Position numbers and translations under genes: made by a program. A stretch of 53,352 bases of DNA from Streptomyces sp. MBT53 (GTDB lineage: Bacteria > Actinomycetota > Actinomycetes > Streptomycetales > Streptomycetaceae), in contig NZ_JAEQAZ010000042.1 of NCBI RefSeq assembly GCF_016654115.1, positions 1 to 53,352 on the forward strand, given 5' to 3'. Positions 24,254 through 32,368 of the stretch are shown piece by piece (within the stretch, counting starts at the first letter, position 1; each line of letters opens with the position of its first letter). The notes beneath the pieces are model-generated. The model ran no database searches and was not told where the DNA came from. It was given only the letters and a program-made list of their open reading frames with translations.

Positions 24254-25707
24254 GCGCCGACGCCACCAAAGCCGTCGCGGCGCGCGACCTCGCGCGCAAG
24301 CCGTTCGCCTGGACCTTCACGACCCCGCTCTATGTGGGCGCGAGCCTGAACCCGGTCAACAGCTCCATCATCGCGACCGCGCTGGTGCCGATCGCCACCG
24401 AGCTGCATGTCTCGGTCGGCAGCACCGCCGTACTGGTCTCCTCGCTGTATCTGGCCAGCGCGATAGCGCAGCCCACCGCGGGCAAGCTGGCGGAGGTGCT
24501 CGGGGCGCGCCGGATCTTCCTGGCCGGGATCGTGCTGGTGCTGCTCGGCGGTGTCGTCGGCGGTCTCGGCCAGAACCTGGCGATGCTGACCGTCGCCCGT
24601 GTCCTGGTCGGCATCGGGACCTCGGCCGCGTTCCCCTGCGCGATGGTGCTGATCCGGCGCCGCGCCGAGGACGCCGGTCTCGACGGGCCGCCGGGCGGGG
24701 TGCTCGGCGGGATCGCGATCGCGGGCATGGCCACCGCCGCCGTCGGACCGCCGATCGGCGGGCTGCTGGTCGGCGCGGCCGGCTGGCGCTGGGCGTTCCT
24801 GATCAACATCCCGGTCACCGCGATGGCGATGGCGATGGCGGTGCGCTGGCTGCCCAAGGACCCGGTGCTCGACCGCGCGGACCGGCGGTTCCGCAGGGTC
24901 GCCGACCGGATCGACCTGCTCGGCATCCTCGGTTTCGCCGTGACGATGAGCGCGCTGGTCATCTTCCTGACGGCCCTCCCCCGGCTCGACTGGATCGCCC
25001 TCGCCGTCTTCGCGCTGACCGCCGTCCCCACCGTCCGGTGGGAGCTGCGCAGGACGGCACCGTTCTTCGACTTCCGCGGCCTCGCCGCCAACGGCGCCCT
25101 CACCCGCACCTATCTGCGCCAGGGGCTCACCCTGCTCGGCACCTACTCGGTGATGTACGGCATGACGCAGTGGATGGAGGCCGCGCACGGGTACTCCACG
25201 GTGACGGCGGGACTTCTGCTGCTGCCGATGGGAGCCGTCTCCGCGCTGCTCTCGCGCCCGCTGGCCAGCCGCAATCTGGTGCGCGGCCCGCTGATCGCCT
25301 CGGCGGTGACCATGCTGATCGGCTCGGCCGGGATCATGCTGCTCACCTCGGACAGCCCGGCCGTCGCGCTCGTGCTGGTGTCGTTGGTCTTCGGCGTCAC
25401 CTCGGCCGCCACGACCGTGGGCAACCAGACGGCCCTGTACCTCGCCGCGCCGCCCGACCAGATCGGCACCGCCTCCGGGCTGTTCCGCACCTTCGGCTAC
25501 CTCGGCACCATCACGTCCGCCGTGATCGGCGGGATCGTCTTCCGCGACGGCGCGAGCGACCACGGCCTGCACATCCTCGGCCTCGTCCTGGTCGGGGCGG
25601 GCGTCGTGGTCCTCCTGCTGACCGTCCTGGACCGCCGCCTGATGGGCCGCGACACGACCAACTCCCCCGCACATATGGAAAACCCCACCAAGGAGAACCC
25701 CTCGTGA
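24250..25707 (+). CDS. MFS drug efflux transporter (DHA2-like)
   Basis: A 485-residue multi-helix major facilitator of the drug:H+ antiporter type. NPVNSSIIATALVPIATELHVS in the first helix matches the DHA2 motif D/N-x-T-I-V-N-V-A-L-P-x-I; GKLAEVLGARRIFLAGI is motif A, and GGIAIAGMATAAVGPPIGGLLVGAAGWRWAFLINIPV is the antiporter motif C region. The usual acidic residue in helix 1 is Asn here. It overlaps the MarR gene by 4 bp and the isochorismatase gene by 4 bp. Export of a toxic or antibiotic-like compound is the likely role. Confidence 0.9.
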   Translation: MSADATKAVAARDLARKPFAWTFTTPLYVGASLNPVNSSIIATALVPIATELHVSVGSTAVLVSSLYLASAIAQPTAGKLAEVLGARRIFLAGIVLVLLGGVVGGLGQNLAMLTVARVLVGIGTSAAFPCAMVLIRRRAEDAGLDGPPGGVLGGIAIAGMATAAVGPPIGGLLVGAAGWRWAFLINIPVTAMAMAMAVRWLPKDPVLDRADRRFRRVADRIDLLGILGFAVTMSALVIFLTALPRLDWIALAVFALTAVPTVRWELRRTAPFFDFRGLAANGALTRTYLRQGLTLLGTYSVMYGMTQWMEAAHGYSTVTAGLLLLPMGAVSALLSRPLASRNLVRGPLIASAVTMLIGSAGIMLLTSDSPAVALVLVSLVFGVTSAATTVGNQTALYLAAPPDQIGTASGLFRTFGYLGTITSAVIGGIVFRDGASDHGLHILGLVLVGAGVVVLLLTVLDRRLMGRDTTNSPAHMENPTKENPS

Positions 25708-26300
25708 GCACCACCCCCCTCCCCACGATCGACCCCGCGCGGACCGCCCTGCTGGTCATGGACTTCCAGAACGGGATCGTCCCCGCCGTGCCCGACTCCG
25801 ACGCCCTCGTCGAGCGGGTCAAGGACTCCATCGCCGACGTCCGCGCGGCCGGCGGCACCATCGGCTACGTCCGCGTCGCCTTCACCGAGGACGACTGGAC
25901 GGCCGTCCCCGAGCACAACCCGACCTTCAGCGGCGTCGCCGGGGCGAAGATGCTGCACCACGAGGACGCCTCGACCCAGATCGACGAGCGACTCACCCCC
26001 GAGGACGGCGACGTCGTCGTCCGCAAGATCCGCTACGGCTCCGCCTCCACCACCGATCTCCACCAGCAGCTGGACGACCGCGGCATCGACACCCTGGTGC
26101 TCGCCGGGATCAGCACCAGCGGTGTCGTCCTGTCCACCGTCATGGACGCCGCCGACCGCGACTACCGCGTCCTCGTCCTGTCCGACGGCGTCGCCGACCC
26201 CGACGCCGAGACCCACCGGGTCCTGGTCGAGAAGGTGTTCCCGTCCCGGTCCCAGGTCATCGACACGGCGGCGCTACGAGGGCTGCTGGGCGCCGCCTGA
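25704..26300 (+). CDS. Isochorismatase-fold hydrolase lacking the Cys
   Basis: A 198-residue isochorismatase-like protein. ALLVMDFQN carries the conserved D20, and K108 in VVRKIRYGS is the second member of the usual Asp-Lys-Cys triad. The third position, in LAGISTSGVVLST, is V141 instead of Cys, so a cysteine hydrolase (nicotinamidase-type) mechanism is unlikely; true isochorismatases also lack the Cys. GTG at 25704 overlaps the MFS stop codon and AGGAG lies 8 nt upstream. Co-expression with an efflux pump suggests detoxification. The 3' end overlaps the convergent sigma-factor gene by 27 bp. Confidence 0.88.
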   Translation: MSTTPLPTIDPARTALLVMDFQNGIVPAVPDSDALVERVKDSIADVRAAGGTIGYVRVAFTEDDWTAVPEHNPTFSGVAGAKMLHHEDASTQIDERLTPEDGDVVVRKIRYGSASTTDLHQQLDDRGIDTLVLAGISTSGVVLSTVMDAADRDYRVLVLSDGVADPDAETHRVLVEKVFPSRSQVIDTAALRGLLGAA

Positions 26301-27233
26301 CGGCTTCCCCGGGAAGACCACCCGGAGCTTCCGCACCCGCCCGTCCTCGCGGAACATCAGCCAGGCGAGGCTGGGCGGGCAGGGGTTGGAGATACCGGTG
26401 GGGTTGACGGCCTCCATCTCCCAGATGGCGATGTCGCGGCTGGCCACGACATGGAGCAGATGCTGGGTCACGCCCTTGGTGCGGGTCTCCTGCATGGCGG
26501 GGAAGGGGTGGACGCGTCCGCCCTCCTTGTTGAGGACGCCGACCAGTTCGGTCTCGGCCGGCCACAACTCCAGGATCTCGCCGGGCAGTTGACCACGCAT
26601 GGCACCGTCCAGGGTGACCTCGGCCTCCTGCCGGCTGTCCTCGGTGATCGCGGCGGCGTCCTCGTGGCCCTGCGTCCGGGTGGACAGCAGCACCTTGGCC
26701 ATCTTCGCCCTGGCCTGGTTGAGCCGGCTGCGCACGGTGCCGACCGGCACCTCGCAGGCCTCGGCGATCTCCTGGTACGAGGTGATCCCGCTGAAGTGCC
26801 GCAGCATCAGCACCAGCCGCTGCTGCTGCGGCAGTTCCTCCACCGCGTCCCAGATCCAGTCCCGCATCGCGTGCTGCTCGATCAGCCGCTCGGGGTGCGA
26901 CGGCTCGTCGTCCCGCAGCCGCAGCTGCTCCAGCCCGTCGAGCCCGGGCAGCTCCCGGTTGGCCCGCAGCCGCATCCGCGCGGAGTTCCGTACGATCGCC
27001 CGCAGCCACGCCCCCACGGCCGCCGGCTCCCGCACGTCACCGATGCGCCGCAGCGCGGTCAGCGCGGCATCCTGTACGGCGTCCTCGGCGTCGGGGCCGT
27101 AGCCGAGCAGGCTCAACGCGACGGCGCGCATGGGCGCCTGATGGCGTGTCAGCAGAAGTCCCAGGGCACCGGAGTCGCCCGCCTGGGCCCTGCGGGTGAG
27201 TTCCTCGTCCGTGGGGTGGTTGAGGGGCACCAT
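26274..27233 (-). CDS. ECF sigma factor with SnoaL-like C-terminal domain
   Basis: A 319-residue sigma factor, longer than a minimal ECF. Region 2 lies at about residues 20-90 (GYGPDAEDAVQDAALTALRRI, then VGAWLRAIVRNSARM), region 4 at about 120-175 (LPQQQRLVLMLRHFSGITSYQEIAEA, then VPVGTVRSRLNQARAKMAKVL), and the last 130 residues form a SnoaL/NTF2-like domain. Such C-terminal domains replace an anti-sigma factor in ECF41/ECF56-type proteins and may sense a small ligand. ATG at 27233 has GGAGG 9 nt upstream. The adjacent carotenoid oxygenase and hydrolase genes are likely targets, which is inference. Confidence 0.88.
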   Translation of the reverse strand: MVPLNHPTDEELTRRAQAGDSGALGLLLTRHQAPMRAVALSLLGYGPDAEDAVQDAALTALRRIGDVREPAAVGAWLRAIVRNSARMRLRANRELPGLDGLEQLRLRDDEPSHPERLIEQHAMRDWIWDAVEELPQQQRLVLMLRHFSGITSYQEIAEACEVPVGTVRSRLNQARAKMAKVLLSTRTQGHEDAAAITEDSRQEAEVTLDGAMRGQLPGEILELWPAETELVGVLNKEGGRVHPFPAMQETRTKGVTQHLLHVVASRDIAIWEMEAVNPTGISNPCPPSLAWLMFREDGRVRKLRVVFPGKPSGGAQQPS

Positions 27234-27303
27234 GAGTCCGAAGCCTCCATGACGACGCATCGCGAACGGTGTGCTGCCAGGGCCTCGCGCATCGGGTCGA
27301 GGG

Positions 27304-27348
27304 GCCCTTGCCGAGGAAGATACGCCGGAGCGGCTCCTCGGCAAGGGC
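27304..27348 (-). terminator. 14-bp-stem terminator after the carotenoid oxygenase gene
   Basis: GCCCTTGCCGAGGA (27304-27317) is the exact reverse complement of 27335-27348, with a 17-nt loop. It begins 4 bp beyond the carotenoid oxygenase stop codon on the minus strand and separates that gene from the sigma-factor gene. Confidence 0.7.
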
Positions 27349-27352
27349 GTTC

Positions 27353-28747
27353 TCAGTCCTCGGACCGGCTGCCGGCCTCGGGCAGCCAGCTGCCGTGGAA
27401 GCCGGACGGGACCGGGTACGGCAGTTCCACGACCGCCTGCACCGAGAGGTCCGCGGCGTCGAGGACGAGGAGTTCGCCCGCCGCGCCGTCGTCGTCCGAG
27501 AGGAGCGACAGGAGCCAGCCCTCGTCCTCGTTCGTGCCGTCGGCGGCCGGTACGAAGACGGCCTCGCCGGAGTAGCGGCTGCCGGGCGTCTTGTGGACGT
27601 CGTCGGTCCTGCGCGCGAGGTCGTGCTTGGCGATGCCGTCGCCGTTGACGGTGTAGAGGTAGCGGTTCGGGCGACCGGTGAGGGTCTCGTTGTGGGTGGG
27701 GAACTCGGCCTCGCGGTCGTCGAGTTGGGACTCGAAGACCCGGCCGGCCACCGGGTCGAGGATCCACCGGTACAGCACGGAGGGCGCCTGGGTGTGGCCG
27801 GGTTCCCGCACCCCGACCTGCCCGTTCGGGACGCCGGGGGTGCCCTGGCCGGTGGGTCCGCCGATGTCGCCCCAGACCTTCCGGAACCCGGCGTCGTCGT
27901 AGCGCACCGCGTCCAGCACCACCCGGCCCTGCGCGTCCTCGTAGGCGTTGCCCACATGGAAGACGTAGCAGGGATCGACGTCGAACCAGCGCACCTCGGT
28001 GACACCGGGCTCGCGCGACATGATCCCGATCCGGGCGCCGTACGCCTCGGCCCAGCGGTACGGCATGCCGCCGCGCCCCGCCAGTTCGGCGTCGAAGACC
28101 ACGGGCAGGTCCATCCACACGATGTGGTGCTCGGTGATCGCGAAGTCGTGCATCATCGTCGGCCCCGGCACGTCGATCGGCCTGCTGTCGAGCAGCTCGC
28201 CCTCCGGGGTGACCCGGTGGTAGGTGAGGTACGGCGGCGCGAACCCGGTCCCGAACAGGTGGAGTTCACCGGTGACCGGGTCCTCCTTGGGGTGCGCGGT
28301 CATCGCGGTGGTGAGCTTCCCGCCGAAGTCGTACGGCCCGATGGTGTCCAGCTCCGGTGTGACCCAGTAGGGCAGGCCGACCTCGCACAGCGCGAGCACG
28401 GTGTCGGCGTGCCGGATCACATGGGTGTTGGCCGGAGTCGCGGCCAGGTCGATGCTGAAGTCCTCGCGGACGAACGGGTGCCCCTCCAACTCCCTTGTCC
28501 GGACCCACCTGTTGCGGTACCACTCGGCGCGGCCCTCACGCAGCCGGATGCCGTGCAGCATGCCGGGGCCGGTGAACCAGTGGCCCTTGTCCTCGCCGGG
28601 CAGCGGGTTGGGGCCGTTGCGCAGATAGCGGCCGTCCAGCTCGGGCGGCAGGGTACCGCGCACGGTGAGCCGCGCGGCGGTGTGCTCCTCGGGGACCGGG
28701 GCGAAGCGGCCCCGGAGATACAGCGGAGTGGTGGTCTCGTCGGTCAT
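27353..28747 (-). CDS. Carotenoid cleavage oxygenase family protein
   Basis: A 464-residue seven-bladed propeller Fe(II) dioxygenase of the carotenoid oxygenase/lignostilbene dioxygenase family, cleaving a conjugated or styrenic C=C bond by family. The four iron-binding His are visible as H152 (MTAHPKEDP), H200 (TMMHDFAIT), H264 (YVFHVGNAYED) and H451 (GFHGSWLP). GRYLRNGPNP at 39-48 is a typical opening. ATG at 28747 is supported by AAGGAAAG upstream. No carotenoid synthesis gene is nearby, so the substrate may be an apocarotenoid or an aromatic stilbenoid. It lies between a hydrolase and the ECF-SnoaL sigma factor, all on one strand. Confidence 0.92.
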   Translation of the reverse strand: MTDETTTPLYLRGRFAPVPEEHTAARLTVRGTLPPELDGRYLRNGPNPLPGEDKGHWFTGPGMLHGIRLREGRAEWYRNRWVRTRELEGHPFVREDFSIDLAATPANTHVIRHADTVLALCEVGLPYWVTPELDTIGPYDFGGKLTTAMTAHPKEDPVTGELHLFGTGFAPPYLTYHRVTPEGELLDSRPIDVPGPTMMHDFAITEHHIVWMDLPVVFDAELAGRGGMPYRWAEAYGARIGIMSREPGVTEVRWFDVDPCYVFHVGNAYEDAQGRVVLDAVRYDDAGFRKVWGDIGGPTGQGTPGVPNGQVGVREPGHTQAPSVLYRWILDPVAGRVFESQLDDREAEFPTHNETLTGRPNRYLYTVNGDGIAKHDLARRTDDVHKTPGSRYSGEAVFVPAADGTNEDEGWLLSLLSDDDGAAGELLVLDAADLSVQAVVELPYPVPSGFHGSWLPEAGSRSED

Positions 28748-28896
28748 CGGTGCTTTCCTTGTCGAGCAGTGCACCCGAACCGCGTTGGTCCGGGCGGGAG
28801 TTGGCCGCGGCGGCGGACATCTGCGGGGCGTCCGCCGCCGCGGTTGCGACGGCCGCGCTGAGCACCACGGCCGCCACGACTGCCTGCGCGGAGGCC

Positions 28897-29592
28897 TCAC
28901 GCGGTGGTGCCGGTCGCCGCCTTCCCGATGAACGCGGCGACCTCGGCGGGCTTGGACACGTACACGGCGTGGCTGCCGCCGGTCTCGGCGACCGTGGCCC
29001 CGGCGCGCTCGGCCATGGCCCGCTGGGCGGGCGGCGGGATCATGCGGTCGTCGGTGGCGACGAGGTAGTGGCTCGGCTTGCTACGCCACGCGGGCCGGTT
29101 GACCGCGCCGCCCAACGCGTCCAGTCCCCACGGGACTTGGGAGTCGGCGAGGAACCGGGCGTCGGCCTCGGGCAGGTCCCCGGCGAAGGACGCGGCGAAC
29201 TTCTCCCGGTCGAGGAAGAGGAAGCCGTCGACGGGCGGCAGGATCGGCGGGACCGGGGCCCCGGGCGGCGGGTCGGCGATGAGGGTGTTCACGGACTCGC
29301 CCTTGTCGGGCGCGAAGGCCGCGATGTAGACGAGCGCCGACACGTTCTCGTGGTTCCCGGCCTCGGAGATCACGGCGCCGCCGTAGGAGTGTCCGACGAG
29401 TACCGTCGGGCCGTCCTGGGCGTCGAGGACCCGTTTGGTCACGGCGACGTCGTCCTCGAGGGACAGCGTGGGGTTCTGGACGACGCTCACGCGGTAGCCG
29501 TCGGCGCGGAGTGCGTCGTGGACGCCCCGCCAGCCGGATCCGTCGACGAATCCGCCGTGCACGAGGACGATGTTCTTCGCGATGCTCACCAT
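28897..29592 (-). CDS. Alpha/beta hydrolase (esterase-like)
   Basis: A 231-residue alpha/beta hydrolase. IVLVHGGFVDGSGWR is the oxyanion segment, VLVGHSYGGAVISEA (about residues 64-78) holds the nucleophile Ser, LVATDDRMIPPPAQRAMAERAG contains the acid, and GGSHAVYVSKP near residue 208 the catalytic His. It resembles the YcdJ/pyrethroid-hydrolase-like group common in actinobacteria. AAGGAG precedes ATG at 29592. There is no signal peptide. A 149-bp gap separates it from the carotenoid oxygenase downstream; one transcript is possible. Confidence 0.9.
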   Translation of the reverse strand: MVSIAKNIVLVHGGFVDGSGWRGVHDALRADGYRVSVVQNPTLSLEDDVAVTKRVLDAQDGPTVLVGHSYGGAVISEAGNHENVSALVYIAAFAPDKGESVNTLIADPPPGAPVPPILPPVDGFLFLDREKFAASFAGDLPEADARFLADSQVPWGLDALGGAVNRPAWRSKPSHYLVATDDRMIPPPAQRAMAERAGATVAETGGSHAVYVSKPAEVAAFIGKAATGTTA

Positions 29593-29639
29593 GCGTCAAC
29601 TCCTTTGTGGGGTGGGTGCTTCGGTGCTGGTCCGCGGGG

Positions 29640-30227
29640 TCACTGAACGGCCCGCACCGGCGGTCGGGCCTGCGCCAGGGCCATGAACCTGGCCTGGACG
29701 CGGGCGGGATAGACCTTCGTGAAGACGGCGGGGGCGACCAGGCCGACGACATGGGCGGTGATGCCCACCCAGGCCGGGGCGTCCACCGCGTTCGAGACGG
29801 CCAGGCTGACGGCGATGAAGGTGAAGCCGACTCCCCAGGCGCTGGTGATGAGGTTGTTGACCTGGACGAACTCCGGCATGTCCCAGTACTCGCGGGGGGT
29901 CTGGCGCTTGGCGATCCCCAGCGTGAAGGGGCTGCGGAGCAGCAGGCTGCCCCAGGCGGTGCCGCCCAGCCAGACGAAGGAGATGACGTCGGTCTGGCCG
30001 GACAGGGAGGAGTCCGGCTTCGCGACGGAGACGGCGCCGATCACCACGAAGTAGGCGAGGGTGCTGATCTCCAGGACCAGGGCGTCGAAGCCGACCCCGC
30101 GGCGCCGGTCGTTGAGCATCATCAGCAGCCCCGTGACGAGACCGCCGAGCGCGCCCCAGCGCCAGTCGAAGGACGAGAGGACGCCCGCGACGATCCAGGG
30201 GGCGAATCCGGGCAGATAAGCCAACAT
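29640..30227 (-). CDS. Small multi-helix membrane protein
   Basis: A 195-residue integral membrane protein with about six hydrophobic segments, starting MLAYLPGFAPWIVAGVLSSFDWRWGALGG. Motifs include MLNDRRRGVGFDALVLEI and REYWDMPEFVQVNNLITSAWGVGFTF, which give the impression of an intracellular-septation-A-like fold, but I cannot assign a family. ATG at 30227 is chosen for the GAGGAA just upstream; longer frames run into the operator region. It is 47 bp upstream of the alpha/beta hydrolase gene on the same strand and divergent from the DUF998-TetR pair. Function unknown. Confidence 0.65.
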   Translation of the reverse strand: MLAYLPGFAPWIVAGVLSSFDWRWGALGGLVTGLLMMLNDRRRGVGFDALVLEISTLAYFVVIGAVSVAKPDSSLSGQTDVISFVWLGGTAWGSLLLRSPFTLGIAKRQTPREYWDMPEFVQVNNLITSAWGVGFTFIAVSLAVSNAVDAPAWVGITAHVVGLVAPAVFTKVYPARVQARFMALAQARPPVRAVQ

Positions 30228-30300
30228 TGATTGTTCCTCGGTGGAGTGGAGTGGACGCCGACTAGATGCGCGGCGGCCCCCGAAGTTCGAACCTCGCTTT

Positions 30301-30348
30301 GTGACGCTCGTCACGTGACGACCGATCCCTAACCGGATAGATCTATCC
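30301..30348. promoter_or_regulatory. Cluster of palindromes in a divergent promoter
   Basis: Three dyads lie in the 165-bp gap before DUF998: GTGACG-CT-CGTCAC (30301-30314), overlapping CGTCACGTGACG (30309-30320), and GGATAGATCTATCC (30335-30348). The perfect 14-bp palindrome nearest the plus-strand genes fits a site for the TetR regulator encoded in the operon. Confidence 0.55.
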
Positions 30349-30392
30349 ACTTAATGTAGGGTGGTGCGCCTGACCTATCGAGAGGAGTCGTG

Positions 30393-31076
30393 ATGTCACG
30401 CAAGAACCGGCTGCCACTGGCGGCGGCCGTCCTGCTGCTGAACGCGGTGCAGTGGGTGGTGTCCGAGGCGGTCGCCGCGGCCGCCTGGACCTCACCGCCG
30501 TACAGCTACGCCACGAACTACATCAGCGACCTGGGCGTCCCCGAATGCGGCACGCACTACCAGGGCCGCACCATCTGCTCGCCCGATCACGCGCTGATGA
30601 ACACGTCGTTCATCGCGCAGGGCGTCCTGTTCGCGACCGGCGCGATCCTGCTGGCGCTCGCCCTGCTCACCGGCCGCGCACGCCGGGTCGTCATCACCCT
30701 CGCCGCGGCGCACGCGGTGGGCTTCGTGCTGGTCGGCCTGTTCCACGGCTCCCCGGACGGCCCGGGCTACAGCCTGGCGCTGCATGTCGGGGGCGCGGCG
30801 GTCGCCATCCTGTGCGCGAACACGGTCGTGATCCTCGCGGGCTCCCTGCGGAGCCTCCAACTGCCGTACGCCTACCGGGTGTTCAGCATCACGGTCGGCG
30901 CCCTGGGACTGCTCAGCGAGGCGTTCGTGGGGGCCTCCACGAGCACGGCCGGGATCTTCGAGCGGGGCGGGGTCTACTCGTGGCTGCTGTGGAGCGCCGT
31001 CACCGGCGTCTGCGTCCTGGTACGGCACCTGCGCCGACCGGTCGGGGCGAGGATGCCGGAGAATGTCCCGGCGTGA
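30393..31076 (+). CDS. DUF998 family membrane protein
   Basis: A 227-residue membrane protein with six predicted helices, matching the DUF998 pattern: SYATNYISDLGVPECG after helix 1, HALMNTSFIAQGVLFATGA, and LVGLFHGSPDGPGYSLALHVGGA near residue 115. Such proteins have no established function. Start: AGAGGAG at 30381 precedes GTG at 30390 and ATG at 30393; the ATG gives a better spacer. It overlaps the TetR gene by 4 bp (GTGA), so the two are one operon. Three palindromes lie upstream. Confidence 0.85.
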   Translation: MSRKNRLPLAAAVLLLNAVQWVVSEAVAAAAWTSPPYSYATNYISDLGVPECGTHYQGRTICSPDHALMNTSFIAQGVLFATGAILLALALLTGRARRVVITLAAAHAVGFVLVGLFHGSPDGPGYSLALHVGGAAVAILCANTVVILAGSLRSLQLPYAYRVFSITVGALGLLSEAFVGASTSTAGIFERGGVYSWLLWSAVTGVCVLVRHLRRPVGARMPENVPA

Positions 31077-31726
31077 GCCCCGAAACACAACGCCCGCTGC
31101 GCGCGGACGCGGAACGCAACCGCCGCCTGATCATGACGACGGCCGACCGCCTGTTCGCCCGACGCGGGACCACCGTCCCCCTCAACGAGATCGCCCGCGA
31201 GGCGGGCCTCGGCGTCGGCACGGTGTACCGGCGCTTCCCGGACCTCCAGGCACTGATCGACGCCCTGTTCACCGAGCGGTTCACGGTGTTCCTGCACCTC
31301 GCGACCACGGCCGCGGAGCAGCGGGACCCGGCCGGGGCGCTACGGCACTATCTGCTGGCGGCGGCGCGGCTGCGGGCCGAGGACCGCGCCCTCGAAGTCG
31401 TCCTGGCCAACGCCGACTTCACCAAGGGGACGACCGCCCGGACGCGTGACCAGCTCGGCCGGCTCGTGGACGGTCTGGTGGCCCGGGCGGTGGCGGCGGG
31501 CGCGGTCCGCGAGGACTTCGCCAGCGCCGACGTGTACGCCTTCCTCTACATGATCGGCGCCGTGGCCGACCGCACGAACGAGGTCGCTCCGGACGCCTGG
31601 CGTCGCTACGCGGAGGCCCTGATGGTGGGCTTCGGCCTCGATCCGTCACCGGCCCCGCACCCGACCGCCATGACCGACGACCAGCTCCTCGACAGCTGGC
31701 CGAAGCCTTCGGGCGGGCAGGGCTAG
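31073..31726 (+). CDS. TetR-family regulator
   Basis: A 217-residue TetR repressor. The HTH is at about residues 12-58: RNRRLIMTTADRLFARRGTT, then LNEIAREAGLGVGTVYRRFPDLQALIDALF. The C-terminal ligand and dimer domain is helical (ASADVYAFLYMIGAVADRTNE). GTG at 31073 overlaps the DUF998 stop codon with GGAG about 10 nt upstream. It probably controls its own operon and perhaps the divergent membrane-protein gene through the palindromes at 30301-30348. It is convergent with the next gene, 54 bp away. Confidence 0.92.
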   Translation: MSPETQRPLRADAERNRRLIMTTADRLFARRGTTVPLNEIAREAGLGVGTVYRRFPDLQALIDALFTERFTVFLHLATTAAEQRDPAGALRHYLLAAARLRAEDRALEVVLANADFTKGTTARTRDQLGRLVDGLVARAVAAGAVREDFASADVYAFLYMIGAVADRTNEVAPDAWRRYAEALMVGFGLDPSPAPHPTAMTDDQLLDSWPKPSGGQG

Positions 31727-31780
31727 GACCTGCCTGGCGGTTCCTGTCACAACGCGGGGGCCCAGGTAGAGCGGTGCCGT

Positions 31781-32311
31781 TCAGGCGAGGGCCGGTACGC
31801 CCGTCCGCTCGATCACGGCGAACCGCTGCTGGCGCCGGGCGAGGACGATCATGACGGTGGGGATGAGCAGGTCGTAGACCAGGACTCCCCCGGTGTTGCC
31901 CGGGGCGTGGTCGCCGTGGGCGAACCACTGGTAGAGGTGGCCGATCACCGCGCCCCAGAGGAACATTCCGGCCCCCAGGCCGATGGTGACGCGTTCCCGG
32001 GCGGTGGCCGAGGACGAGGCGGCGCGCAGGCCCATGACGGCGAGCCCGAGGTTGGCGAAGGCGATCTCGAACTCGAACGGCGTCCGCCGGAAGCCGATCG
32101 CGGTGGCCATGGTGTCCGGGATCCCGAGGAAGGAGACCGTCATCCACAGGCTTCCGCAGCCCAGTGCGCCGATCGCCCACCACCGCTGCCAGGTCTCCAG
32201 CCCGGCCTGCGGGGAGGGACTGTGCCGGGTGCGGATCAGTGCGCCGGTGACGGCCACCAGCAGCCAGAGCATCGGGAGTGCGGTCTTCGCGAGGTACGAG
32301 GCGTTGTCCAT
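31781..32311 (-). CDS. DUF6790-like membrane protein
   Basis: A 176-residue membrane protein with four to five helices. The centre, GFRRTPFEFEIAFANLGLAVMGLRA, then LWGAVIGHLYQWFAHGDHAPGNTGGVLVYDLLIPTVM, matches, as I recall, a family named DUF6790; confirm by profile search. Charged FEFE and HLYQ/HGDHAPGN motifs lie next to helices and may bind a ligand or metal. It is divergent from a MarR gene with a 57-bp gap containing a 26-bp near-perfect palindrome, so repression by that MarR is very likely. Function unknown. Confidence 0.7.
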   Translation of the reverse strand: MDNASYLAKTALPMLWLLVAVTGALIRTRHSPSPQAGLETWQRWWAIGALGCGSLWMTVSFLGIPDTMATAIGFRRTPFEFEIAFANLGLAVMGLRAASSSATARERVTIGLGAGMFLWGAVIGHLYQWFAHGDHAPGNTGGVLVYDLLIPTVMIVLARRQQRFAVIERTGVPALA

Positions 32312-32322
32312 GACATCGAGTC

Positions 32323-32348
32323 TTGCATGGTTAATATTAACTTTGCAA
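32323..32348. promoter_or_regulatory. 26-bp near-perfect palindrome (MarR operator)
   Basis: TTGCA-tg-GTTAATATTAAC-tt-TGCAA is symmetric except for the two marked pairs. It is AT-rich, in the 57-bp gap between a membrane-protein gene and a MarR gene, and would overlap both promoters. Confidence 0.7.
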
Positions 32349-32368
32349 CATTGAGGTACGCTGCACGA

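Noticed and set aside
27234..28118. N-terminal extension of the ECF-SnoaL sigma factor to 28118
   Set aside because: The extension is an antisense-like Arg/Gly-rich shadow of the carotenoid oxygenase gene; ATG at 27233 has GGAGG.
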